Below, piece after piece: positions 1-8,173 of a stretch of 64,000 bases of DNA; positions within the stretch are counted from its first letter, which is position 1, and each line of letters begins with the position of its first letter. The translations under genes and the position numbers were made by a program. This stretch comes from an uncultured Clostridia bacterium (GTDB lineage Bacteria; Bacillota; Clostridia; TANB77; CAG-508), in the NCBI GenBank assembly GCA_944390285.1, contig CALXPN010000002.1, forward strand, positions 157,762 to 221,761, read 5' to 3'. The notes under the pieces are model-generated. The model made no database searches, was not told the DNA's origin, and saw only the letters and a program-made list of their open reading frames with translations.

Positions 1-1126
1 TTAAATTTACTAATTCATCATTTTCAGATACTGCTAAATAGTACTGATCTTTACTTACAGGTGTTTGAGAATTATCTGTATAAATTTCCATATTATTAAT
101 AAATGAAAATGGTTTATAATCTACATAATCAATTCTAAATGGTCCTAATATATATTTTTGGCTTATAGAATCAAAACTAACTGTTGCTTCTTTACTTGTA
201 GAAGTAAAGTTTGGATCTATATCTATAGCAAAACCTGTGAAAGTTTGTCCATCTTCTGTAGTATATTGAGTTCTTTCTCCTCCTGCTGCTGTGTTTACAT
301 AGTTTTGGAAATCAAATGCTGCTTCACTTATTTCATTTCCACCAGAACCACTTTTTGTTACAGCCCACCATGCATATTGAATAGGTGTATATTCATTAGG
401 ACTACCTATTGTACAATTATCTACTTCAGATAATACTATAGCTTCTGCTGGTGTACATTCTTTATCTACACCTGTATATTTACTTGAAGTTCTGAAATAT
501 TTTTCATAACTTTGAACTTTTTTATCAAGTTCTGCAATTTTGGCCATTGCTTCATCTGCTTCTTTTAAAGAATATGTTTCGGTAACAGGATATTCTAATC
601 CTTCTACTTGTGCAATTAATTCTGTTATAGTTGGATCATCATGTTCCCAATAATTTCCTGTTGCTTTGTAGTCTTCTACATAATTATTTGTTCCTGTTAA
701 TCCAGTCCCTTGTGCTGTACATAAAAGTCCTACCTCGTTTTGCAAATCTTGATACCAGATTTCTCCATTTGCACCTGGTTGGAAACCAGAATCTGCAGAT
801 ACTACTTCTTTTTCAAATCCATCGACTCCATTCCAACTCCAAGATATATTTCCATCATTTCCTCCAGCACCTGCTCCTTCATAAAAATCTAAAACTCCAT
901 CATCTATTTGAAGATCTACATCTTCTGAGCTTCCACCTTCATATTTTATAATTCCATCTGTAAATCCCATGTTTTCCCATTCAGGTGGACCATCATTTAT
1001 AGCTGAGTTTGCAAGCATTGGAAGTGCTCCTGCAAATACTTTGTAGATGATACTAATTATAGAAAATATTATTATAGCAATAATTAGAATTCTGTTTTTT
1101 AGGACTGTTTTTCTATCATTTTCCAT
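1..1126 (-). CDS. Large surface protein, N-terminal part (runs off the window)
   Basis: Incomplete CDS starting at an ATG at 1126 and open to the window edge, so at least 375 residues. It begins with a short basic stretch and a hydrophobic segment (about residues 13-29) ending near VFAGA, a signal peptide or anchor. The next 340 residues are acidic, Gly/Thr/Asn-rich and look extracellular. A Cys-containing LLCTAQG motif is followed about 125 residues later by TPIQYAWW. Together these resemble the Cys and Gln motifs of thioester-forming adhesin domains; that is inference. The start is one base after the stop of the large surface gene at 1128-6647, so translation is probably coupled. It corresponds in position to the second half of the 3908-residue protein at 33740-45466. 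Function unknown beyond being a probable adhesin. Confidence 0.75.
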   Translation of the reverse strand, partial: MENDRKTVLKNRILIIAIIIFSIISIIYKVFAGALPMLANSAINDGPPEWENMGFTDGIIKYEGGSSEDVDLQIDDGVLDFYEGAGAGGNDGNISWSWNGVDGFEKEVVSADSGFQPGANGEIWYQDLQNEVGLLCTAQGTGLTGTNNYVEDYKATGNYWEHDDPTITELIAQVEGLEYPVTETYSLKEADEAMAKIAELDKKVQSYEKYFRTSSKYTGVDKECTPAEAIVLSEVDNCTIGSPNEYTPIQYAWWAVTKSGSGGNEISEAAFDFQNYVNTAAGGERTQYTTEDGQTFTGFAIDIDPNFTSTSKEATVSFDSISQKYILGPFRIDYVDYKPFSFINNMEIYTDNSQTPVSKDQYYLAVSENDELVNL

Positions 1127-1127
1127 A

Positions 1128-4100
1128 TTAGATCACCCACTTTCTTTTTGAAACTTTTAATTTACTATAAGTTATAAATACAATTATACTTCCTAATAAT
1201 ATACTAGTTATTATTATTGAAATATAAATAAATACCTCTCCTGTTTTTATTGAAACAATTAAGTCTGCTGAACTTAAATCATTTTCATTTTGAGCTCTAT
1301 TTCCTGGTACTGAATTCATATCTGAGATTCCATATGTATTATAATCTTCATATATTTCTACTTGATTATTTATAATACCTGTATTTTCCTCATTCATTTG
1401 TTTTGTAAGCACCAGTTTTAATGTTACAGAATCTCCTGGATTCAATTCTCTATTTGCTAAAGCTTCACTGTAAAGATTTCCATCTGATCCTGTATACCAA
1501 TCAGCATTTGCTTCTAATGCTGAATTAAATGTCATTCCTTCTGGTATATAATCCACTATTTTTCTTGCATATCCTTTAATATCTCCTACATTAGATACTG
1601 TTATATTGTATTCTACATATACTGTAGATGCAGATACATATTTTGCAGCAACTTCTGTTTTTGCAAGCTTAGTATTATCATATTCTTCAGTTGTTGTTTC
1701 ATTTGGAGTTTGTAACATTACTTTTGAAATTGCTTTATCAATTTGAAGATCAAATTTATCTACAGACATCAAACCTATATCTATATTAGATATACTTCCA
1801 CCTTCAATTTTAATTATATCTGTTACTGCTCCTTCTTTACTTTGTCCTTCTTGATTTATTGTTGTTAAAATAACATCTGAATTTACATTACTTACAACAC
1901 CTTCTTTTTGGTATGTTGTTACAATATATTTAGTTGAATCATATTCAAATACTATTAAATATGTTCCATTTTTTACACCTGAAAATACATACTCGCCATT
2001 TGAATCTGTTGTTTGTGTATTTTGAATTACACCTGATGAACTATCTACCAATTTTGCTGTTATATTACTTAATAATTCTTCATTTGAATCCCTCATACCA
2101 TTTTGATTTGCATCAAACCATGCAACACCTGATATTCTATAAGTTTTTTCTATATTATTACCTTCTGCTAATGTATATGAATTTTGACCACTCGAATTAT
2201 CTTTTTCAGTTGATTCTACTATATGAGTTATTGAATTACTTGTAAGCATACTTACTTCTTCTGCTTGTACTGTAGCATAATTAATAACTGATTTTTCTTC
2301 TGCTCCATTTAAACTTAATGCTACAGCATCTAAATCAACTACCATTTCAGCTCCTGGATCTAAGTTTGTCAATATATTTACATTACTTTCTATTACTCCA
2401 CCTCTACTTGTTTCAACTCCATTAACAGTATAGCTTACACTTCTAATTCCAACTCCTTCTGGAACAAATTCTGTCAAGTTTACAGAATATGCCACTACCT
2501 CTCCTTCATTTTTTACAAGATATTGATAGTGTATTGGATCTCCTTCTTTTACATATGTATTAGTAGTATTAGATGTCTGTGTTATTACTAATATTGGTTT
2601 TGCAATACTTACTGATAATGTATTTGATGTATAGGTCTCTGTACCATCTGCTTTTACTGTACTTGAGAGTTCTACACTTGTTTTTGAAACATTTTCTTCT
2701 AATTCATTTACAGATAATACTAGTTCTAAAGTTATATCTTTATTTTTCTCTAATTTTTCTATATTCCAAGTTATTATTCTTGAATTTTCATCATAATTAT
2801 ATCCTTCTGTTGCACTTACAAATGAAAATTCTTTTGGAATTTCTTTTGTTACTACAAGATTAGTCATTTCTTTATTTGAGTTTTCATTTTCAACTTTTAT
2901 TCTTAAATTTATCTCATCTCCGAATCTTTTAAGTACACTTATATCTGTATTAGTTGATTCTGTAATTGAAATTTCAGCTGATCTTACTTTAAAACTTACT
3001 ACTTCTTTTAATTCTTTTCCAAGTTGATCAGCAGTAACAATTACTGTTTGAGTTGCATCTGCTTCTGTTATATTTTCTAATATGTCATATGTACCATCTT
3101 CATTTGGCTCATCTGCATAATTCATACCATTATTTAAATTCAATGCTGTTGTATATATTTTTAATTCTGCCTTTTCTGATACATTTAAACTAGGTACTGT
3201 TAAAATAAGTCCATTATAATAATCAGCTTTTTGATAAGAAGTATTTTCTATATTACTTTCATGTCTTATATAAGCAACTCTTGTACCTAAATGTATATCT
3301 ACTTTAATATTACTTGCAGTTACTTGTCCAATATTTTCTATTGTAATATTTAAACAATTCTCTTCATATTCTTTTACTTCGTTCTTGCTTGGAGATATAG
3401 TCAAACTTAATTCTGGACCTATTCCTGTTGTTAATCCTACTAAATCTGCAACTGAAACTTCATTTGTTTTAGCTACTTCTGAATTGTTTTTATAATATAC
3501 TCCAAATGTTCCATATGAATATTCATTGTATTTTAGATTTTCTGGAACTAAATATGTATATGTAAATCTTAATACTTCTGATGAACCCATATGATAATTT
3601 GTATCTTCTGGAATTATTAAATATGATTTTATATTCTCTATATTTGCTGGTGTTTCTGTCCAGCCATTTGCTCCATCTGATAGATCTTGTGTTGCTTCTC
3701 CATTTTCTGAATAATATATTTTAAATGTTCCTCTATTTCTTTCATCTCCTATAAGTAAGCTTGCCATTTTGCTTTCTATTGTTGTTCCTAATTCTTCTCC
3801 TGTTTGTATATCTTTTACTCCTACATGTGGCACTCTTCCTAGTATTTTCATTTCACTTACTGTATTGCTATTATTGTTCATTACTATTATTTCTGTTGTA
3901 ACTTCTCTTCCTTGTGCATATACATTTAAAATACCTTCTTTTTTACCTTGTCTTACAGATGTTGTAACTGTACCATTGTCATCATAATTAGAAACTGTAT
4001 TTACAGCAACTAAACCTGTTGGTGCTGAATAATTTATTCCTACTTCTTTATATCCTCCATCTACATAGTTTGTTGCTTCACTATTTGTATATCTCATTAC

Positions 4101-6647
4101 TATATTTTCTGTTTTCGCTGGAGTGTATAAGTTTACTTTTATGTTCGCTTTTATTACTATATTTGTTCCATTTGTTAATACTCCTGAGTTTATTCCTTCT
4201 TGTTTTCCATCTACTATTACTCTTATTGTTTTTCCATTTACTTCACTTCCTGTTATTTCTAGCCCTTCTCCATATAGCATACTTACATTTGTTACTTCTA
4301 CACTTTCTATATTCTCTGGTAATACTATTTCAAATTCTGAATGTCCATATATATCTGATGTTTCTCTTGCATTATTTAATTCTATTCTCATCTCTACATC
4401 TTTATTTTCTTCTATTGTTGATAAACTTTCTCTATCTATTACCAAATTTGCTTCTGTATTTGTATCTACTAATTTTGTACTCGTTTCTACTGTTCCTACT
4501 TCCACTGCTCCTTCTACATAACTATATTTTGCTGTTATGCTTGAACTTGTACTTATTCTATCTATATTTATATATGTTTGTTTATCTACTCCTGCTCCAT
4601 TTATCGCTTTTACTGTACTTATTACTAAGTTTCCTTCTCCTGCTGGTTTACTTATTTCAAAACTTAATTTTCCATATCTTCCTTCAAATCCTATTTCTAT
4701 ATTTCCTGCTTCATTTACACTACTATCTTTATTTACTACTGCTATTACATTTCCTGCTTCATCTTTTACTTTTACTTCTCCTGTTTCTCCTAATATGCCA
4801 TCAAAGTTCTCTTTTGCTATACTTATTCTCTTATAATATATATCTCCTGTTTCTACTCTATTTCCTGCTTTATCTACATATTCATTTCTTTCATCTTTTA
4901 CTTCTATTCCTTCTACTATATCTTTATATGATATATTTACTATTACTTCTTCTCCTATTTCTGTTTCATATTTCCCTGCATTATTATAATTTACATATGT
5001 ATATGCTTTACTTATTTCTCCTTTTTTATTTTCTTTATTTAATGATACTATGTCTCCTGCTTTACCTTGTAACTCATAATTATATTCTTTATTTTCTGTT
5101 ACTGTTGTTTCATTATTTTCTCCTTCTACTCCACTTACTGTTGTCATTTTTGTTGTTACATTTGTTCCTACTGTTACTTTCTCTTCTTCTCCTACTTCTA
5201 CATTCTCATATGTATATGTTACTAAATATTCATCTATTCCTGTTCCATTATAATATCTTTCTTCTTCTTTTGTTTCTCCTTCTTGTAAGTATTCTCCTTC
5301 ATTTTCTTTTACTTCTACTTTTTGTTTTGTATTTTCTACTTTTATTATTAATTTATTTTCTTCTGCATTATATTCCCAGTTATCTTCACTAAATTCTACT
5401 TCTCCTGCTCCTTCTCCATTTGTTGCCTCTAAACTGTTTGCTACTACTGTTATTTTACTTGGCTTTGCTTCTTTTAGTGTTGGTACATTTATTTCTATTT
5501 CTGTTGCTTTTACTGGTAATGTTTTTTCTTCTGATTCATTATTTATTCTTTCTACTGTTTGTAATATTACTCCTGCTCCATAATCTATATATTTTGTTGC
5601 TTCTGATTCTGTATTTATTTCTTTTTCATCTTTCCATGATACATTTAATGTTACTTCTTTTGATACTTCTACTTCTTCTCCTTCATTGTCTACAAATATT
5701 CCTGAAAAAATAATTTTGCAATCATTTGAAAATTGATTTTCATTTACAAATTCTTCATTTTTATATTCTATTGGAACTTCAATTCTTACTTCTGAATCTC
5801 CAGCAACTTGATTTAAATAAAAAGTATTATTTTCAAATTTTTCAATATGCTCTTCTGATTCAATAACTTGATTTATTGTTTTTTCTTGAGATTCTTCTTG
5901 TATCTCTGGTTCTTCTTGAATATTTTCATCTGAAACTTCTGAATTTGATATTTCTGCTTCTTCTACTGTTTCTGTTTGATTTTCTGGCTCTCCTGTAGTT
6001 TCTGTAGACTCTTCTACTATATTTGCCATTTCATCAGTAATAGTATTTTCAGAACTTTCTATTTCCTGTGCTTCATTTTGAACATTATTTTCTTCTTGAA
6101 TTTGAGATACATTTTGATTTTCAACTTCTTCTGCACTATTTAAAACTTCATTTTCAAATTGTTCTAAAATTTCTTCTTGTAAAAGATTCTCATTTTGTTC
6201 TTCTGTAGTTTCATTTACTTCTTCTGAATCTTCTGTTGGAACAATATTATTTTGATCTGTTGAACTAATCTCTTCTTCTGTTTCAAGCTTTTTAGATGAT
6301 TCTGAAACATCTTGTCTTACATCAAAATTAATACCTTTTCCTGGTTCAGTTTCTGCAATCGAAATTTTAGCATCTTTTAAATAACCTTTATTTCTTACAT
6401 TTAGCCCAATTGATATAAATAAATCTTTATTATTTACATCACTAATAACTGAGGCACTATTTCCTACCTCAGTTTCAAAAAATGCATCAAAACTAACATT
6501 GTTGCTACCTGTATCACTTGTCTCGCCAAATATCACTTCTGCTAAACTTGATGCATAACTTTTGGTTGTAAATGCAAAATTTGCAAAGGTTAATGTAAAT
6601 ATTAAAATTATTGCTAATAATTTTTTTAGGAATTTGTTTTTAGACAT
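1128..6647 (-). CDS. Giant DUF11/SdrD-B surface protein (locus A)
   Basis: Protein of 1839 residues. The start is placed at the ATG at 6647, which has an AGAAAGGG site about 6 bases upstream; an in-frame ATG at 6680 has no such site. The signal segment covers about residues 7-32. An acidic, Glu/Asn/Thr-rich low-complexity region follows (about 100-280), then several beta-rich modules. DUF11-like units lie in the last third (for example around ITWNIEKLEKNKDITLEL). One SdrD-B-like domain (AWFDANQNGMRDSNEE) lies near residues 1510-1590. The C-terminus is Lys-Thr-Gly, a hydrophobic helix and a basic tail (KVSKRKW), with no LPXTG. Residues from about 310 to 850 are Glu/Val/Thr-rich and Leu-poor. 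Probably a membrane-anchored surface stalk or adhesin. It is related in layout to the first half of the 3908-residue protein. Confidence 0.85.
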   Translation of the reverse strand: MSKNKFLKKLLAIILIFTLTFANFAFTTKSYASSLAEVIFGETSDTGSNNVSFDAFFETEVGNSASVISDVNNKDLFISIGLNVRNKGYLKDAKISIAETEPGKGINFDVRQDVSESSKKLETEEEISSTDQNNIVPTEDSEEVNETTEEQNENLLQEEILEQFENEVLNSAEEVENQNVSQIQEENNVQNEAQEIESSENTITDEMANIVEESTETTGEPENQTETVEEAEISNSEVSDENIQEEPEIQEESQEKTINQVIESEEHIEKFENNTFYLNQVAGDSEVRIEVPIEYKNEEFVNENQFSNDCKIIFSGIFVDNEGEEVEVSKEVTLNVSWKDEKEINTESEATKYIDYGAGVILQTVERINNESEEKTLPVKATEIEINVPTLKEAKPSKITVVANSLEATNGEGAGEVEFSEDNWEYNAEENKLIIKVENTKQKVEVKENEGEYLQEGETKEEERYYNGTGIDEYLVTYTYENVEVGEEEKVTVGTNVTTKMTTVSGVEGENNETTVTENKEYNYELQGKAGDIVSLNKENKKGEISKAYTYVNYNNAGKYETEIGEEVIVNISYKDIVEGIEVKDERNEYVDKAGNRVETGDIYYKRISIAKENFDGILGETGEVKVKDEAGNVIAVVNKDSSVNEAGNIEIGFEGRYGKLSFEISKPAGEGNLVISTVKAINGAGVDKQTYINIDRISTSSSITAKYSYVEGAVEVGTVETSTKLVDTNTEANLVIDRESLSTIEENKDVEMRIELNNARETSDIYGHSEFEIVLPENIESVEVTNVSMLYGEGLEITGSEVNGKTIRVIVDGKQEGINSGVLTNGTNIVIKANIKVNLYTPAKTENIVMRYTNSEATNYVDGGYKEVGINYSAPTGLVAVNTVSNYDDNGTVTTSVRQGKKEGILNVYAQGREVTTEIIVMNNNSNTVSEMKILGRVPHVGVKDIQTGEELGTTIESKMASLLIGDERNRGTFKIYYSENGEATQDLSDGANGWTETPANIENIKSYLIIPEDTNYHMGSSEVLRFTYTYLVPENLKYNEYSYGTFGVYYKNNSEVAKTNEVSVADLVGLTTGIGPELSLTISPSKNEVKEYEENCLNITIENIGQVTASNIKVDIHLGTRVAYIRHESNIENTSYQKADYYNGLILTVPSLNVSEKAELKIYTTALNLNNGMNYADEPNEDGTYDILENITEADATQTVIVTADQLGKELKEVVSFKVRSAEISITESTNTDISVLKRFGDEINLRIKVENENSNKEMTNLVVTKEIPKEFSFVSATEGYNYDENSRIITWNIEKLEKNKDITLELVLSVNELEENVSKTSVELSSTVKADGTETYTSNTLSVSIAKPILVITQTSNTTNTYVKEGDPIHYQYLVKNEGEVVAYSVNLTEFVPEGVGIRSVSYTVNGVETSRGGVIESNVNILTNLDPGAEMVVDLDAVALSLNGAEEKSVINYATVQAEEVSMLTSNSITHIVESTEKDNSSGQNSYTLAEGNNIEKTYRISGVAWFDANQNGMRDSNEELLSNITAKLVDSSSGVIQNTQTTDSNGEYVFSGVKNGTYLIVFEYDSTKYIVTTYQKEGVVSNVNSDVILTTINQEGQSKEGAVTDIIKIEGGSISNIDIGLMSVDKFDLQIDKAISKVMLQTPNETTTEEYDNTKLAKTEVAAKYVSASTVYVEYNITVSNVGDIKGYARKIVDYIPEGMTFNSALEANADWYTGSDGNLYSEALANRELNPGDSVTLKLVLTKQMNEENTGIINNQVEIYEDYNTYGISDMNSVPGNRAQNENDLSSADLIVSIKTGEVFIYISIIITSILLGSIIVFITYSKLKVSKRKWVI

Positions 6648-6711
6648 AATATTAACCCTTTCTTTAGTAACGTTTGACATAGTATTCTTTATTTACTATT
6701 TTATAAATAAT

Positions 6712-6739
6712 ATTTTACTAGATTTTTTTAATAAATCAA
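6712..6739 (-). promoter_or_regulatory. Promoter of locus A surface gene
   Basis: Reading leftward, TTGATT (6739-6734) and TAAAAT (6717-6712) are separated by 16 bases. They lie 65 bases upstream of the preferred ATG at 6647. The spacer length equals that of the promoters of the large surface genes at 45.5 and 57.1 kb. Confidence 0.5.
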
Positions 6740-6910
6740 TATCCCAAACCTTTGCAGTGCAATACATTTCAAGTTTTTAACTTCTATACCTTTACGGAAC
6801 TTCTTTTTAATAGTTTTAAGTCATAAAATATAAAATTTTTATTACTTTTTACTTATTTCTTTTTTACAAAACCTATAAAACTTATTTGCGTAAGATTTTT
6901 TAAAAATACT
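6740..6910 (-). promoter_or_regulatory. Upstream region of locus A sharing blocks with two other surface genes
   Basis: The stretch from 6681 to 6991 has no gene. Its leftward strand carries a TACGCAAATAA block near 6882-6892, also found upstream of the 45.5 kb surface gene. It also carries a TCCGTAAAGG block near 6792-6801, also found upstream of the 57.1 kb LRR-dockerin gene. The blocks lie upstream of the predicted -35 box, so they look like regulator sites or an upstream leader. No known riboswitch was recognised. Confidence 0.4.
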
Positions 6911-6991
6911 CCTCTTTTTGTAATATATTTGCAACTTTTATTTATTCTTTGCATATATTGATAGTAATATAACACAAGGGAGGTAATAGTT

Positions 6992-7132
6992 TTGAATAAT
7001 ATGGATATAAATAAACTTCTTGCTGCTATTTCAAAAATGGATAAACAAGAATTAGAAAAAAATATTTATAAAGCTCAAAAAATTTTAGAAAACTCAAATA
7101 TAAAAAAAGACATAAAAAAAGGTGAGGATTAA
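6992..7132 (+). CDS. Small hypothetical protein (46 aa)
   Basis: A 46-codon frame begins with TTG at 6992 and has an excellent AAGGGAGGT site 8 bases upstream; an in-frame ATG lies at 7001. The product is a charged helical peptide (LLAAISKMDKQELEKNIYKA) with no membrane segment. It ends one base before the ATG of the next gene, so the two form an operon with translational coupling. The family is not recognised. Small charged protein pairs of this kind occur in spore formers, but no function can be assigned. Confidence 0.65.
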   Translation: MNNMDINKLLAAISKMDKQELEKNIYKAQKILENSNIKKDIKKGED

Positions 7133-7133
7133 T

Positions 7134-7532
7134 ATGGAAAATGATTTCTCTGAAGTAATTAATAAATTCTCAAAAATTTTAAAAGATAAAAATATAGATT
7201 TAAATAACTTAGCAGGTGGAAATCCACCTGCTGAAAACATAGATTCTTCTGCTAATAGTAATGATTCTACTATTGATATAGAAACTATATTAAAAATTAA
7301 AGAAATTATTTCTAAAATAAATAAAAATCAAAACTCTCCAAGAAATAATCTTTTACTTGCTTTAAAACCTTATTTGGAAAATGACAAACAAGAAAAACTT
7401 GAAAAATATATTAAAATTGCAAATCTATTAAGTATTTTAGAGGATTTCGATGTAAAACTTGATTTTTTTAATGATGAAAAAAAAGGCTATGATTTTATTT
7501 TAATCATAACCTTGTTTTTACTTATCTTATAG
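7134..7532 (+). CDS. Hypothetical protein (132 aa) whose end overlaps a terminator
   Basis: The start is the ATG at 7134, preceded by GGTGAGG; a GTG at 7122 is open but would overlap the upstream gene. The N-terminal helix is followed by a short Gly/Pro/Asn/Ser linker and a helical region with the motif SPRNNLLLALKPYLEND. This resembles small conserved Clostridia proteins of unknown role; I recognise the flavour but not a named family. The last 15 or so residues (from GYDFILI) are hydrophobic and encoded by the intrinsic terminator hairpin at 7485-7518. That tail may be a by-product of a lost stop codon rather than a real membrane helix. Confidence 0.7.
   Translation: MENDFSEVINKFSKILKDKNIDLNNLAGGNPPAENIDSSANSNDSTIDIETILKIKEIISKINKNQNSPRNNLLLALKPYLENDKQEKLEKYIKIANLLSILEDFDVKLDFFNDEKKGYDFILIITLFLLIL
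7485..7518. terminator. Bidirectional intrinsic terminator inside the 3' end of a CDS
   Basis: A ten-base arm at 7485-7494 pairs with 7502-7511 with one mismatch. It has T-rich flanks on the right and an A-run on the left, so it can serve the rightward small-gene operon and the leftward mre-min cluster. Confidence 0.75.
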
Positions 7533-7552
7533 GAATTTAAAATTATTTAATC

Positions 7553-8158
7553 TTAGCAAATTATAATTTCATTTTTTTCTATTTTACAAATTGGACATTT
7601 ATTTGTTCTTTCTGGAATTTCTGTAACTAAATTTGCTATTCTTACTTGTGTAACATCTATATAGTTTGCTGAAATTATTGCCATTGTATTTCCATTTGCT
7701 CCAGCATGAGCTACACCTCTTAATGCACCTAATACCATTATATTTCCTCCTGCAATAACCTCTGCACCTGAATTTACATCTCCACATATAACTAGACTAC
7801 CAGAATATTCTTCTCTTCTACCACATCTTAATGAACCTTGTATAAATTTTGTTTCTGAAATATCTGTATCAACCTCAAAGGTTTTCTTTATTGCATGCAA
7901 TCCTAAAAGATCTGAAATATCATCAAACCTAATCTCTACAGGTATTTGACTTGTTATTATTTTTTTCACTTTTTCCATCTCAGAATCTGTAAATAATCTT
8001 CCTTTTATTCTAATTGGAATTGTTGAGGTCTGGTAAAAATCTTTTAATTTTGGTAATCTTGTTTTTAATTCTTCTAAAACCTCATTAATTGTTGCTATAA
8101 CATTTACAGTCAATATAACTTCTTCTGTTGTTTGGCTTATTTTAATATTGTTTAACAT
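7553..8158 (-). CDS. minC: Septum site-determining protein MinC
   Basis: Protein of 201 residues. It inhibits FtsZ polymerisation and, with MinD, keeps the division septum away from the poles. The N-terminal domain covers about residues 1-95. The C-terminal right-handed beta-helix domain (about 100-180) is clear from the repeating SLRCGRREEYSGSLVICGD / GAEVIAGGNIMVLGALRG / GVAHAG pattern. The ATG at 8158 has a GAGGG site 8 bases upstream. It is last in the mre-PBP2 cluster, 15 bases after mrdA; minD and minE are not adjacent. The protein ends in an unusual Cys-containing tail (CPIC, then a terminal Cys) that resembles half of a zinc ribbon and is not a standard MinC part. Confidence 0.93.
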   Translation of the reverse strand: MLNNIKISQTTEEVILTVNVIATINEVLEELKTRLPKLKDFYQTSTIPIRIKGRLFTDSEMEKVKKIITSQIPVEIRFDDISDLLGLHAIKKTFEVDTDISETKFIQGSLRCGRREEYSGSLVICGDVNSGAEVIAGGNIMVLGALRGVAHAGANGNTMAIISANYIDVTQVRIANLVTEIPERTNKCPICKIEKNEIIIC

Positions 8159-8173
8159 CCTTTTTCCCTCTTT

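Noticed and set aside
4019-5392. 457-codon open frame on the plus strand opposite the locus A surface gene
   Set aside because: Leu/Tyr-rich nonsense with no ribosome site. It arises because the real protein is Leu-poor and Glu/Val/Thr-rich, so stop codons are rare in the opposite frame.
1934-5713. Several other plus-strand frames inside the locus A gene
   Set aside because: Same shadow effect; low-complexity Leu/His/Tyr products without start signals.
6740-6910. Cyclic-di-GMP riboswitch upstream of the surface genes
   Set aside because: The block TACGCAAATAA looks superficially similar to part of the class I motif, but the rest of the consensus is missing and the block lies upstream of the predicted promoter.
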